Shown here one piece after another: positions 4,354 to 12,925 of a stretch of DNA of 13,599 nucleotides. The first letter of the stretch is position 1; each line of letters opens with the position of its first letter. Source of the DNA: Armatimonadota bacterium (lineage in GTDB: Bacteria > Armatimonadota > Chthonomonadetes > Chthonomonadales > Chthonomonadaceae); assembly GCA_026392135.1 (NCBI GenBank), contig JAPLCR010000310.1, forward strand, positions 2,486-16,084, written 5' to 3'. The notes beneath the pieces are model-generated. The model did no database searches, had not been told where the DNA came from, and was given only the letters and a program-made list of their open reading frames with translations. Made by a program: the position numbers and the translations under genes.

Positions 4354-6894
4354 CTACTTCGCAGTGAGGTCGCGGATTTCGCTCTCGGTGAGTTTCTCCT
4401 TCGCGTCCTTCCCTGCTTCGGTGATAAGCACGGCGTTTTTGCCGAGCGTGACAATCACATCGCTGCCGACGGTGGAGTAGTCGGAGAGTTTCGGCACGGC
4501 GCGAATGAGCGCGAAGTGCGCGTCGCTAAAGGCGCGAATAGAGACGAGTTTCTGCTTTTTCGCGTCGTAGGCGTGGTCTTGCCACTGGTTGTTCTTCTGT
4601 AGGTAGAAGGTCTTTCCTGCGACGGCTTGCGCCCCTACTTCATTTCCACTATTGGCGGGCAGTCCGAAATTGACACCTCCCATAACGCCTTGACCGCCTC
4701 TCTGCTTCGCCATTCCGCCCATCATGGCACCGGGGCTTCCTGCACGCCCCGCTCCTAACCGACTATAGCCGCCTGTGCCGCCTCCCGCACCGCCCGCGCG
4801 AGAAAAACGCCCGACACTAGCGGAAGGCAGAGAGCCGTCAGCGTCGTAAAAGTACTCTTGTACGCTGTTTGTCTGTCCGCGGGCTATCATCTTGTCGTTG
4901 TTGTTGTAGATTTTAGCGCGGAGGCTCTGATTGGTTGCGTCCTTTCCCTGTGCGCCGAACTGGAAAGCACGTTGCGCTACCTCTTTTCGCACATTAAGGC
5001 GGTCTTCCTCCGACAATTGTCTCATATTGCCGCCGCTATCGCGGTAGCCGAGCCGGATACCCTCCCGCTCATCTACGAGGAAAGAGGTGTACTCCGTGAT
5101 GATTCCGTAGGTCTGGGAGAGGCGGATAATCTCATCCAACACCTCTTTTTTGCCTTCGGGCTGATTGGAAAGGCGCACTTGGTCTACAAGCCAACCTATT
5201 TTTCGCATCGCCCAGACACGCGGCAGGAAGGCGTTGCGGTTATCTTCACCGCCGAAGTTCGTGGCGAGTTTGAAGCTCTCTTTCGTATCGTTCGCAAGCC
5301 CGGAGAGGCGTACTAAACCGCGCCCATCCCCCCGAAAACGCCCCGTTATCACGAGTTGAGAGCCTTTGAACAGGTCGGGGTAGGTCTTGGGAAACACATC
5401 GTAGACCTCTGCGCCCTCGAAGTTCACTTGCAGGTTGGAGAGAATGGGCGAACTCACCTTCGAGAAGAAACTACTCACCTTTACCTCAATGTCCTCCGCA
5501 GGCTTCACGAAGTCGGAGTCGCCCTTGTTTTGTTGCCCTAGCCTGTCGAGGAAGGGAACGTTCACATCGTAACCGACCCCAAAGCAGAAGATACGCGCTC
5601 CCGCGCCGTCCGACTCTCGCAGTCCGACGGGGCGGACTCCCTCGCCTTGCGCGAGGTTAAGCGTACCGTTCTGCTGTCGAACGTGTTGTAGAATCGTCTC
5701 TACATTGGTCTCGCCGACGGTGGCAAGCCCATCCGTCATAAAGACGACCATCTTCTGCCGTCCGCGCTCGTTCTCCAGTAGTTTCAATCCTGCCCGCAGG
5801 GCTTCGTCGATGTTGGTTCCGCCGGAAGCCTCTACGCCCTCCACAAACTTCCGCGCCTTCTGGATGTTCTCTGCGGTGGCGGGTTCCAGTTTTCGGGAAA
5901 AGAGGTCGGGTGATTCGTTGAAGGTGATGACTGAGAAGCGGTCTTCTGGGTGGAGTGAGTTTAGGCAGAAGAGCATAGACTTCCGCGCCTGCACGATTTT
6001 CTCGCCGGACATGGAACCGGTTCTATCCAGCACGAAGACCACCTGCTTGGGTATCACGCGATTTTTGGGGATGGTGACACGCGGTGAGGCGAGGAGCATG
6101 AAGTAGCCGCCCTCGTCGCCCGTGCGGTAGGTGAGCAGGGAGAGACCTATCTCGTCGTCGCTTGTGCTAAAAAATATTCTAAGGTCGCTGTCGTCTGCTA
6201 TGTTCTGCCCCTCCCAAGAGAGAGTCGCCGTTCGCTCATCTGGTCTGCGAATAGAGACGTTATGTGAGGGAGAGTAGACGTTTTTGAGGGCGGAGTTCGT
6301 CTCAATTTTGAGGTCTACCGTCATCGTTCCCACCGGTCTGCTCGCAAATCGGGAGGTGGAGAGGGGGTAGGCGTACTTTCGCATCCCGTTGTCCGGCTTC
6401 AAAATTTCGGTATAGCGCATACGTATCAGGCGTTCGCCATGCGCGGGAATAGGATAGACGCTGACGCGCACAAGGTCGCGCCCCACATACTCTAGCAGGG
6501 CAGGGTCTCTACGCCGACGAACAATACTCTCGTAGATTCCGCGTGCCTCGTCTTTATGGAGAATGCGCGGCTCCATTGTTTTGTCCCCGACGGTCATGCT
6601 GAAGGCAGTGGGCGTGGCTCCTTCGGGAAGAGGGTAGAGGTAAGTCCCCTCTTGCTCTATTCCGCTCTCGTTCACGAGGGTCTGTTCCACCGTCGTTTCC
6701 GCGATAGCCTCTTTAATATGGGTGCGTACGTGGATGTTTTTCACGTAGATAGGGTAGATTGGTATAGGGCGACCTATGGGAATGGGGCGTTCAGGAATGA
6801 AAAATCCCTGCGCCTCCGTTCGCATAGTGCTTCCTAATAACGCAATCCCCAAGATAGCGATGAGACTGCTTCGACGCAGTAACCAGTGTGTCAT
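4354..6894 (-). CDS. Exported VIT and von Willebrand factor A domain protein
   Basis: This is an 846-residue protein. The ATG at 6894 is preferred over an upstream in-frame start at 7011 because AAAAAGGAG lies 10 bases upstream and the product then begins with a signal peptide (THWLLRRSSL, then a hydrophobic stretch ending TEAQG). Order: signal ~1-29; VIT domain ~50-180, with the KEAIAETTVEQTLVN and YLYPLPEGA motifs; VWA domain ~284-480; helical middle region; Gly/Met-rich linker ~699-746; and a C-terminal domain beginning GKTFYLQKNNQW. The metal site (MIDAS) is DRTGS at 290-294 (a Thr in the usual first Ser position), Thr360 in SGGTN and Asp388 in FMTDG, so divalent-metal-dependent ligand binding looks intact. 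VIT/VWA proteins act in extracytoplasmic adhesion or protein interaction; the partner here is unknown. It lies 201 bases downstream of hemW on the same strand. Confidence 0.9.
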   Translation of the reverse strand: MTHWLLRRSSLIAILGIALLGSTMRTEAQGFFIPERPIPIGRPIPIYPIYVKNIHVRTHIKEAIAETTVEQTLVNESGIEQEGTYLYPLPEGATPTAFSMTVGDKTMEPRILHKDEARGIYESIVRRRRDPALLEYVGRDLVRVSVYPIPAHGERLIRMRYTEILKPDNGMRKYAYPLSTSRFASRPVGTMTVDLKIETNSALKNVYSPSHNVSIRRPDERTATLSWEGQNIADDSDLRIFFSTSDDEIGLSLLTYRTGDEGGYFMLLASPRVTIPKNRVIPKQVVFVLDRTGSMSGEKIVQARKSMLFCLNSLHPEDRFSVITFNESPDLFSRKLEPATAENIQKARKFVEGVEASGGTNIDEALRAGLKLLENERGRQKMVVFMTDGLATVGETNVETILQHVRQQNGTLNLAQGEGVRPVGLRESDGAGARIFCFGVGYDVNVPFLDRLGQQNKGDSDFVKPAEDIEVKVSSFFSKVSSPILSNLQVNFEGAEVYDVFPKTYPDLFKGSQLVITGRFRGDGRGLVRLSGLANDTKESFKLATNFGGEDNRNAFLPRVWAMRKIGWLVDQVRLSNQPEGKKEVLDEIIRLSQTYGIITEYTSFLVDEREGIRLGYRDSGGNMRQLSEEDRLNVRKEVAQRAFQFGAQGKDATNQSLRAKIYNNNDKMIARGQTNSVQEYFYDADGSLPSASVGRFSRAGGAGGGTGGYSRLGAGRAGSPGAMMGGMAKQRGGQGVMGGVNFGLPANSGNEVGAQAVAGKTFYLQKNNQWQDHAYDAKKQKLVSIRAFSDAHFALIRAVPKLSDYSTVGSDVIVTLGKNAVLITEAGKDAKEKLTESEIRDLTAK

Positions 6895-6927
6895 TTTGGG
6901 TTCACTCCTTTTTGCAAGGGACTTAGG

Positions 6928-6968
6928 CGGTCTCCTTTTTGAGCGTATCCGCTTTCCGAAGGAGACCG
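6928..6968 (-). promoter_or_regulatory. Leader hairpin upstream of the VIT/VWA gene
   Basis: CGGTCTCCTT and AAGGAGACCG (6928-6937, 6959-6968) form a perfect 10-bp stem with a small inner AGCG/CGCT stem in the loop. The word AAAAAGGAG occurs twice on the minus strand: in the 3' arm side (6940-6932) and as the true Shine-Dalgarno (6913-6905). The 5' arm could therefore pair with either one. A role in translation control is only a hypothesis. The rest of the 6895-7095 gap shows no gene. Confidence 0.4.
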
Positions 6969-7095
6969 TTGAACGGGGAGACTGTTCGGGCTTTAGACGG
7001 AGGATGCTCAAAAAGGGTTACAGGCAGAGTCTATTTTTCTTTTTAGCGAGGGTGGGTGGAGCAACGCGGAAGGTTTATCGCACTGCTCTGTCCTG

Positions 7096-8283
7096 CTAAT
7101 CTGCTAAAAACGCGCTCACCGCCTCATTCGCCAGAAGTAGCCCCGCATGAGACAGCTTCAGGGTATCCTCATCGCGAACAAGCCAGCCCCGCCGTTCAAG
7201 GTCGGCAATAGGCTCTGCGAAGTAGGAGAGCGGTTCTATTCCGAAACGAGCCTGTACTTTGCTCAATGAGATCCCATCCCGCAGTCGCAAGCCGAGCATC
7301 ATCGTCTCGCCGAGCGTTCCTTCCGGCTCTAGCGTCTCCGACTCTACCGATAGGTCAAGCCCTTCACGCACCTTACGAATATACTGCGCGGGCAGACGTT
7401 CTCGCTTCCAACGCCGCCCATCCAGATAGGAGACTGCCCCCGCTCCGAACCCAATATACTCCCGGTTCTCCCAGTAGACGCGGTTATGTCGACACTGGTA
7501 GCCTTCCAGTGCAAAGTTGCTCACCTCATAGTGTTGATACCCCGCCGAGGTCAGTATTTCGATAGCCCGTTCGTACATTTCAGTCTCCGCGTCCTCGCCC
7601 GGAAGCTCCAATTTGCCCCCCGCATATAATCTCTCGAAACGAGTCCCCGCTTCCAGTGTCAAAGCGTATAGCGAGAGGTGTTCCGTCTCTAAGGCGAGGG
7701 CACGTTGAAGGCTCTCTTCCCAGTCCGAGAGGCGCTGTTTGGGTAGCCCGAACATCAAATCGAGGTTCAGATTATCAAATCCCGCCGTTCGTGCTGTCTG
7801 TAAGGCGTGTTCAGCCTCGTTCGCTGTGTGGAATCTGTCCATGGCGATAAGAATAGGGTCTTGAAATGCCTGAACGCCGACGCTCAGACGATTGAAGCCC
7901 GCCTCACGCATCTGCCCGAACTTCTCCGAGTCGGAGGAGGTAGGGTTTGCTTCGCTAGAGATTTCCGCGTCGTTTTGTACAACAAAACTGCTGCGTATCG
8001 TTTTAAGTATGTGCGTAATCTGTTCACCGCTCAAGAAGGTCGGAGTTCCCCCTCCAAAGAAAACACTTCCGATAGAGCGAGAACGTTGTTCGGCATTGAG
8101 GCTCTTCGCGGTCTGTCGAATGTCTGCACAGATAGCCTCCACAGTGTCGCCCACAATTTCGCTCTGCGCCTTCTCGACATACGTATTGAAGTCACAATAG
8201 GCGCAGTGCTTCGTGCAAAAGGGGATATGCACATAAATCGCCAAAGAATCGGAAACCATTTTTTCATGAAGAGACATAGCCAC
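7096..8283 (-). CDS. hemW: Radical SAM protein HemW (coproporphyrinogen III oxidase-like, heme chaperone)
   Basis: This is a 395-residue cytoplasmic radical SAM enzyme. The [4Fe-4S] ligands are Cys23, Cys27 and Cys30 in CTKHCAYCDF, followed by the SAM-binding motifs GGGTP (77-81), EANP (111-114) and LDLMFGLP (174-181). The HNRVYW motif (266-271), in a CRHNxxYW context, separates HemW from true HemN. HemW-type proteins bind and transfer heme rather than oxidise coproporphyrinogen, although older annotation calls them HemN. The C-terminal winged-helix-like HemN_C region (~320-395) is present and the length is normal. The start is GTG 8283, placed 6 bases after AAAGGAG; ATG 8277 is the alternative at 12 bases. 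Its 5' end overlaps the divergent glycoside-hydrolase-like gene by about 18 bp. Confidence 0.93.
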   Translation of the reverse strand: MAMSLHEKMVSDSLAIYVHIPFCTKHCAYCDFNTYVEKAQSEIVGDTVEAICADIRQTAKSLNAEQRSRSIGSVFFGGGTPTFLSGEQITHILKTIRSSFVVQNDAEISSEANPTSSDSEKFGQMREAGFNRLSVGVQAFQDPILIAMDRFHTANEAEHALQTARTAGFDNLNLDLMFGLPKQRLSDWEESLQRALALETEHLSLYALTLEAGTRFERLYAGGKLELPGEDAETEMYERAIEILTSAGYQHYEVSNFALEGYQCRHNRVYWENREYIGFGAGAVSYLDGRRWKRERLPAQYIRKVREGLDLSVESETLEPEGTLGETMMLGLRLRDGISLSKVQARFGIEPLSYFAEPIADLERRGWLVRDEDTLKLSHAGLLLANEAVSAFLAD

Positions 8284-10779
8284 TCTGCACTCCTTTCCTC
8301 AATAAGACTCTCCTATTATAACGTATGTCGCGGAATTGCGCTTGGTGCTTTCGCGTTATCTACATCCTCCGTGTTCGCGCAACAGCCTATCGTCCCTCCA
8401 AAGCGGGTATCCCTCCTTGAACACGCTGTCGGTTTAAGCGAACTCCCTCTACAACCTTGGGGAGCTGTTGCACGCGGACACCTTGCGCCCTGCTTTCTTC
8501 TGGATAGAAACCAGCCTGCAATGTTCACATTTCCGCTTATCATAGGGCAGAGGCGCGTAGAGCAGGTTATTCGCAAGCAAGGGCAGGCTTTCGAGCGAAC
8601 CTATCAGGTCTATGAACGACGGAGTAGCGGACTATCTTCCTTGAATGCAGACGGCGACGACCTCCCGATAATCGACTCTGACCGTCTTCGTAACCGACGC
8701 GCCACGCCCGTAGCCGCAAGCGCGAAAGGGGTCTACTGGGAGGCGCGAATCCCATTTCTGTCCGCCAATGCACCCCAGAGGGTTAAAGCGCAAGAGCCGT
8801 TTTGGGGAGAGGGCGAAGTGAGCGTCGTCATGTTTCCTGCGAACGCCGAGCCTTCCTCCGACGGCTTAATCATGATGGTAACCGTCACAAATCGCTCTCA
8901 GGCGCGGCAGACATGGTTTGTGGATTTTTTGGGCGGTGTAGAGGTTGTGCCGAACGGTTTAGCCCCTGAACAGTTGAAAATTGAAAAAGATGCAGAGACG
9001 GGCTTACCTATTCTACACCATGAGAAGTCACCGCTAATGTTCGCACTTACAGGACGCTCGAACCCCTTCACGCAGTCAGGCTATACTGTGAAAAACGCCT
9101 TCCTTTCGGATGCAAACCTGCATAGTATACGCGAAGCGGATGGACAGATAAAACCGTCCGCCCTGAGCGGAGAGGTTATAGCGAAAAATGAAACGGCGCA
9201 GTGGGGACTTCTGCGCGTGGATAACATTAGCCTCGCTCCCGGCGAAAAGCGAACGATAACTCTCTGCGTGGGAGCAGGGAAAGACGGTGAGCAGGCGAAG
9301 GAGTCGGCGACAACCCTTCTCGGTCTGGTAGACGACACCCTGCCCAACGGCAAAGTGGTAGAGGGAGGTGGGCTGCTTTCGCAAGCACTGAAGGTTTACG
9401 AGCGAGAGGCGTTAGGAAGGGGCAGTAACTCTGTTTTCGAGGGGCTGATAGCCCAATCGCTCACAAATGTTACGCAGACTGACCTGCGCCGTGTAGGCAT
9501 CATGAGTCGGGAAGAGGGCAGTGGAGAGGGTGGTGTATATCATCCTGTGGGAGGCGGACTTATCGCGCTGGGTTGGAGTGTTGTGCGCCCTGAATGGTCT
9601 GCGGCACAAATCAACGCCCACCTGCTCACTCAACTCGATCAGAGTAGACCGCTCACAAACCCGATAGCCACTGCACCCACCAATCTTATTGCGCTATGGG
9701 AACTCTATCAGGTCTCTCGCGAAAGAGGGCTTCTGGAACGCGCCTACCCCGCCGCAAAACATAGGTATCAGGAGATGCTTGCAGCGGCACGTTCAACCGT
9801 AAACCCGGGACTGTTCGCATGGTCTTCCGCCTCTCAGCAGGCACAGGCACTACTCACTCGCCCTCTCCTTATACGTAATACCAACAGATCGTTTGCCCCG
9901 GAGATTTCGGCGTATGTGATACGCTCCGCGAAGACTCTCCTGAAAATTGCAGAGGTATTGAACCTCCCTGATGAGGAGCGCAGAGGCTATCAGGCGGAGA
10001 TTGACGCTACCTCTCTCACTCTGAACAGCCAGCTCTGGGACGCGCTAAGGGGAACCTACACACCGAAAGCAAATGAGAAACCGCTTGCGCTAGAGGAGCG
10101 CGATTCGATTGCGACCCTGCTTCCTCTCATAGCTGGGGCAGAGAACCTTCCGCTAGAGAGGCGCAAATCGATTCTGCAATCGCTCACGAATCCCGAAATT
10201 TTCTGGAGTCCCTACGGTCTAAGAAGCCTCTCCAAAGCCTCTTTCGCCTACCGTCCTGCGGTTCAAGGCATGGGTGGAGTGCATTATGGGACGAACTGGC
10301 TTGTGTGGAAAGCTCTGCTCGATATTGGAGAGGTGGAGATAGCGGGGCGAATGGCTCAGAACTTACTCAACGCCTATACACAAGCCCATGCGTTATGTGG
10401 TGGGTATCCTGAGTGGCTGAATGCAGAGACAGGCACACCGCAGGGTGCAAGGGACTACTCAGGAGATGCGTGCGTGCTGTGGCTTATGCAGAGAGCGTAC
10501 CACACGCCCGGAACGATCTCTGCGGGCTTCGACACGCAACTCATCAGCCCCTACTACGACAAACAGCAGGATAGAGCGCGGTGCGGTTTCCGCACCTCTT
10601 CGGCAAGCGGTTTAGGGGTTATGGTATGCGTTATGGGCAAACCAAAAACGAACTACCGCCTACAAGGAGCACTTACCGGAGCCGTGTTGTCGGACGAAAA
10701 TGGGATTGTCATCGTGCGGCTACCCAAAGACACAACCGTTCAGTCACTGGAAGTCATCCCAGCAGGAGAGGAGAAATAG
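8266..10779 (+). CDS. Secreted alpha/alpha-barrel glycoside-hydrolase-like protein (GH63/MGH1-like)
   Basis: From ATG 8266 this encodes 837 residues. Residues 1-38 form a signal peptide ending SSVFA, followed by QQ. A beta-rich N-terminal part (~50-340) precedes a helical C-terminal region (~390-750). That region carries patterns seen in GH63, GH37 and mannosylglycerate-hydrolase-like (alpha/alpha)6 barrels: AKTLLKIAEVLNL with SQLWDALRGTY (helix pair before the LWD-x-G-Y turn), FWSPYGLRSLS (646-656), QGMGGVHYGTNW (667-678), and GGYPEWLNAETG with Glu716 and Glu721 as base candidates. The usual general-acid Asp in a 'WDNSPR'-like segment is not evident; the matching stretch reads GLFAWSSASQQAQ. 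It probably acts on an oligosaccharide outside the cytoplasm, substrate unknown. An open frame continues upstream to 7807 inside hemW antisense; I reject it as coding because the signal peptide begins at 8266. The Shine-Dalgarno is weak (GGAAA). Confidence 0.8.
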   Translation: MKRHSHSALLSSIRLSYYNVCRGIALGAFALSTSSVFAQQPIVPPKRVSLLEHAVGLSELPLQPWGAVARGHLAPCFLLDRNQPAMFTFPLIIGQRRVEQVIRKQGQAFERTYQVYERRSSGLSSLNADGDDLPIIDSDRLRNRRATPVAASAKGVYWEARIPFLSANAPQRVKAQEPFWGEGEVSVVMFPANAEPSSDGLIMMVTVTNRSQARQTWFVDFLGGVEVVPNGLAPEQLKIEKDAETGLPILHHEKSPLMFALTGRSNPFTQSGYTVKNAFLSDANLHSIREADGQIKPSALSGEVIAKNETAQWGLLRVDNISLAPGEKRTITLCVGAGKDGEQAKESATTLLGLVDDTLPNGKVVEGGGLLSQALKVYEREALGRGSNSVFEGLIAQSLTNVTQTDLRRVGIMSREEGSGEGGVYHPVGGGLIALGWSVVRPEWSAAQINAHLLTQLDQSRPLTNPIATAPTNLIALWELYQVSRERGLLERAYPAAKHRYQEMLAAARSTVNPGLFAWSSASQQAQALLTRPLLIRNTNRSFAPEISAYVIRSAKTLLKIAEVLNLPDEERRGYQAEIDATSLTLNSQLWDALRGTYTPKANEKPLALEERDSIATLLPLIAGAENLPLERRKSILQSLTNPEIFWSPYGLRSLSKASFAYRPAVQGMGGVHYGTNWLVWKALLDIGEVEIAGRMAQNLLNAYTQAHALCGGYPEWLNAETGTPQGARDYSGDACVLWLMQRAYHTPGTISAGFDTQLISPYYDKQQDRARCGFRTSSASGLGVMVCVMGKPKTNYRLQGALTGAVLSDENGIVIVRLPKDTTVQSLEVIPAGEEK
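8315..8320 (-). promoter_or_regulatory. Candidate hemW promoter (-10 box)
   Basis: A perfect TATAAT on the minus strand (context GTTATAATAGG) lies about 30 bases upstream of the hemW start and would give a leader of roughly 25 bases including AAAGGAG (8296-8290). No good -35 hexamer is seen 16-18 bases upstream. The box lies within the signal-peptide codons of the divergent gene. Confidence 0.4.
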
Positions 10780-10819
10780 AGAGTGCAGAGTGCAGGACAG
10801 TAAGCCACAAAAGACACGC

Positions 10820-10879
10820 TTAGCGGCAACTTCTTGGAGAAACTATCTCTCCTCAGAATTCCAGCGAAGAAAAGCGGCA
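10820..10879 (+). promoter_or_regulatory. Candidate Ada-type operator region
   Basis: The word AGCGGCA occurs twice, at 10822-10828 (TTAGCGGCAAC) and 10873-10879 (AAAGCGGCAGA), the second 13 bases after AATT. The E. coli Ada site contains AAAGCGCA, so these differ by one extra G. They lie upstream of a gene for an Ada-like activator that may control itself. A TATGCT at 10902-10907 is a possible -10 without a clear -35. The rest of 10780-10940 shows only a 5-bp GGAGA/TCTCC hairpin near 10836-10852. Confidence 0.25.
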
Positions 10880-10940
10880 GACAGAACCCACATAAATCGG
10901 TTATGCTACTGTTATCAAGTATCTGCGAGGGGGAACCGAT

Positions 10941-12392
10941 ATGGGATTGAGCCGTGAAACGATGCTGGGGCGGATGTATGCCAGCGATAAAAACTACAAC
11001 GGGCGTTTTCTTACGGGGGTTCTCTCAACGGGTATCTACTGCCTGCCCTCCTGCAACGCCCGCAAACCAAAACCTGAAAATGTACAGTTCTTTTATTCGG
11101 AGGCGGAAGCGCAAAGGGCAGGGCTACGCGCCTGTCGCCGTTGCCGACCTGATGGCTACTACCAGAATCATGACCCCGATTTAGAGCGGCTTATTGCCCT
11201 CACCGCACGAATAAGGCAGGAGCCAAGTGTGTTCGCTGATGTGCCAGACATGGCGCAAGAGTCTGAAATCGGTATTACGAAACTCACTGCGCTCTTCCGC
11301 CAACACTACCATACCACGCCCGCGAGCCTGCTTAATCAGGCGCGAATTGCACAGGCGTGTCAACAGTTGATTGGCTCACAGACCTCCGATAGAAGCACAC
11401 TCGAAATCGCGTTCGAGGTCGGTTATGAAAGCCTCTCCGCTTTCAATGAGAATTTTCGCAAACAGATGAGCCTGTGCCCTAGCGAATATCGCAAACTTGG
11501 TAACTCATCCTCCTTCACCCTCGCCCTACCCCCCTCTTACCGCGCTGAATATGTGTTGCGTAACTTTTGGCGCGACCCCAAAAGCGCAATGGAGAGCGCA
11601 GAGGGAAATCGCATTACGAAAGTCGTTAGGCTAAACGGGCAGACTGCACTCCTACATATCGAACTAGAGGCAGAGCAGGCGGTTTGTAGCGTGGAGACGA
11701 CTTCAAAGATAGATGGTGATGCTCTACGCGCCGCGCACACGATAGCTCTACGGCTACTGGGGCTGACTTCTGACCCTCTCTTATTTGAGCGCAAACTAGA
11801 GGGAGAGCCGGAACTACGCTCACTTATCGGAGAACGCACGGGACTACGTATCCCCTTGACAGGCGATGTTTTCGAGGCACTGGTCTGGTCAATTATTGGG
11901 CAACAGATAAATCTTGCATTCGCGTTTAGCCTACGCCGCACTCTTGCTGAAAAGTGCGGGACACGCTACGACGAACGCTATATTGCCCACCCTACTCCTG
12001 AGCAAGTCGCGAACCTGAAGCCCTCCGATTTGACACCCCACCAGTTTTCACAGCGCAAAGCGGAGTACCTGATTGATACGGCTCGGCTGATTGTCTCTGG
12101 TGAGCTACCGTTGGCAGACTTCGCGACGGCTCCCGTAACACAGGTTGAGAGGTGCCTGCTAGCAGTGCGCGGTCTGGGGCCTTGGTCTGTCAACTATATC
12201 CTTATGCGTGGATTCGGATGCGCCGACTGTGTACCCATTGGTGATTCAGGGCTACGAACCGCGCTTCGTAAGTTTTTCGCGATGGAGAGTAGCCCCACTC
12301 CCGCGCAAACAGTACCTCTTATGGAGGCGTTCGCGCCCTACCGTAGCCTTGCGACCTATCACCTCTGGATGACTTTAGGAGATCCTGCATGA
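10941..12392 (+). CDS. alkA: Ada sensor-AraC-AlkA fusion: DNA-3-methyladenine glycosylase II with methyl-phosphotriester sensor
   Basis: This is a 483-residue three-part protein. Residues ~1-75 are an Ada zinc/methyl-phosphotriester domain with Cys34 and Cys38 in TGIYCLPSC and Cys65 and Cys68 in CRRC. Cys34 aligns with the methyl-accepting Cys38 of E. coli Ada. Residues ~80-187 are an AraC-type pair of helix-turn-helices (IAFEVGYESLSAFNENFRKQ). Residues ~190-483 are an AlkA N-terminal domain plus HhH-GPD glycosylase, with the hairpin LLAVRGLGPWSVNYILM and catalytic Asp435 in VPIGDSGL. In known Ada proteins, methylation of the Cys turns the protein into a transcription activator; AlkA excises 3-methyladenine and related alkylated bases. 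GAGGGGG lies 7 bases before the ATG. Its TGA overlaps the ATG of ogt (ATGA), so the two are translationally coupled. Similar fusions are known in other bacteria. Confidence 0.93.
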   Translation: MGLSRETMLGRMYASDKNYNGRFLTGVLSTGIYCLPSCNARKPKPENVQFFYSEAEAQRAGLRACRRCRPDGYYQNHDPDLERLIALTARIRQEPSVFADVPDMAQESEIGITKLTALFRQHYHTTPASLLNQARIAQACQQLIGSQTSDRSTLEIAFEVGYESLSAFNENFRKQMSLCPSEYRKLGNSSSFTLALPPSYRAEYVLRNFWRDPKSAMESAEGNRITKVVRLNGQTALLHIELEAEQAVCSVETTSKIDGDALRAAHTIALRLLGLTSDPLLFERKLEGEPELRSLIGERTGLRIPLTGDVFEALVWSIIGQQINLAFAFSLRRTLAEKCGTRYDERYIAHPTPEQVANLKPSDLTPHQFSQRKAEYLIDTARLIVSGELPLADFATAPVTQVERCLLAVRGLGPWSVNYILMRGFGCADCVPIGDSGLRTALRKFFAMESSPTPAQTVPLMEAFAPYRSLATYHLWMTLGDPA

Positions 12393-12895
12393 ACTACTTT
12401 GCACACCTGTTTGAAACACCAATAGGAACCTTGTTAAGCGTTGTGAACATAGATAACGCGCTCGCACTCCTCTCTTTCTGCCCGAACCAAAAGCAAGCCG
12501 AACTCCTTCTGTCGAAGGAGTTCGGGGAGGCGTGTGTTGTGTGGGATACGGGGCGTAGTGCCCTTGTGGAGACGCAGATAGGAGAGTATTTCCGAGGGGA
12601 ACGCCAAACGTTCACACTTCCGCTCCATGCGAAGGGAACCGAGTTTCAACACCGAGTCTGGGATGCACTTGTCTCCTTACCCTATGGAGAGACTACGACC
12701 TACGGACGACTGGCAGCCCTGCTAGGCAACTCGAATGCGAGCAGGGCAGTAGGAGGAGCCAATGCCGCAAACCCTATTGCTATTGTCGTGCCGTGCCATA
12801 GGGTTATCGGAGCAAAGGGTAACCTGACCGGCTACGCCTTCGGTCTCTCTCGAAAGAAGCAGCTACTGGAGTTAGAGCGAAAGCACGTGAGTTAG
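12389..12895 (+). CDS. ogt: Methylated-DNA--protein-cysteine S-methyltransferase (O6-methylguanine repair)
   Basis: This is a 168-residue suicide repair protein that moves the methyl group from O6-methylguanine to its own cysteine. The active-site motif is VVPCHRV with Cys136; the DNA-reading helix NASRAVGGANAANP carries the base-displacing Arg119, and TEFQHRVWDALVSLPYGETTTYG is the usual start of the C-terminal domain. Near the end GYAFGLSRKKQLL replaces the common GYAGGLxRK; the Phe is a mild variation. The N-terminal domain (~1-80) is of normal Ogt length. It starts 4 bp inside the Ada-AlkA gene, so the cell probably makes both together on alkylation damage. E. coli Ada carries this activity as its own C-terminal domain; here it is a separate protein and AlkA takes that place. 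Confidence 0.95.
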   Translation: MNYFAHLFETPIGTLLSVVNIDNALALLSFCPNQKQAELLLSKEFGEACVVWDTGRSALVETQIGEYFRGERQTFTLPLHAKGTEFQHRVWDALVSLPYGETTTYGRLAALLGNSNASRAVGGANAANPIAIVVPCHRVIGAKGNLTGYAFGLSRKKQLLELERKHVS

Positions 12896-12920
12896 AGGTA
12901 TCTAGTACCTCTCCCTTTTC
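12894..12920 (+). terminator. Short intrinsic terminator after ogt
   Basis: AGAGGTA (12894-12900) and TACCTCT (12906-12912) form a 7-bp stem with a 5-base loop overlapping the ogt stop codon, followed by CCCTTTTC. The stem is short and the T-run is limited. It fills the 30-base gap between convergent ogt and hflX. Confidence 0.5.
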
Positions 12921-12925
12921 GTGGT

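Noticed and set aside
4858..5316. A 152-codon plus-strand frame opposite the VIT/VWA gene.
   Set aside because: It is antisense to a gene with complete domains and is explained as a shadow of its codon usage.
6895..7011. An in-frame N-terminal extension of the VIT/VWA protein.
   Set aside because: It would bury the signal peptide; the ATG at 6894 has a better ribosome-binding site and the extension covers the leader hairpin.
7807..8265. The plus-strand frame of the glycoside-hydrolase-like gene stays open 459 bases upstream, inside hemW.
   Set aside because: It is antisense to highly conserved hemW motifs, has no protein-like features, and a clear signal peptide begins at 8266.
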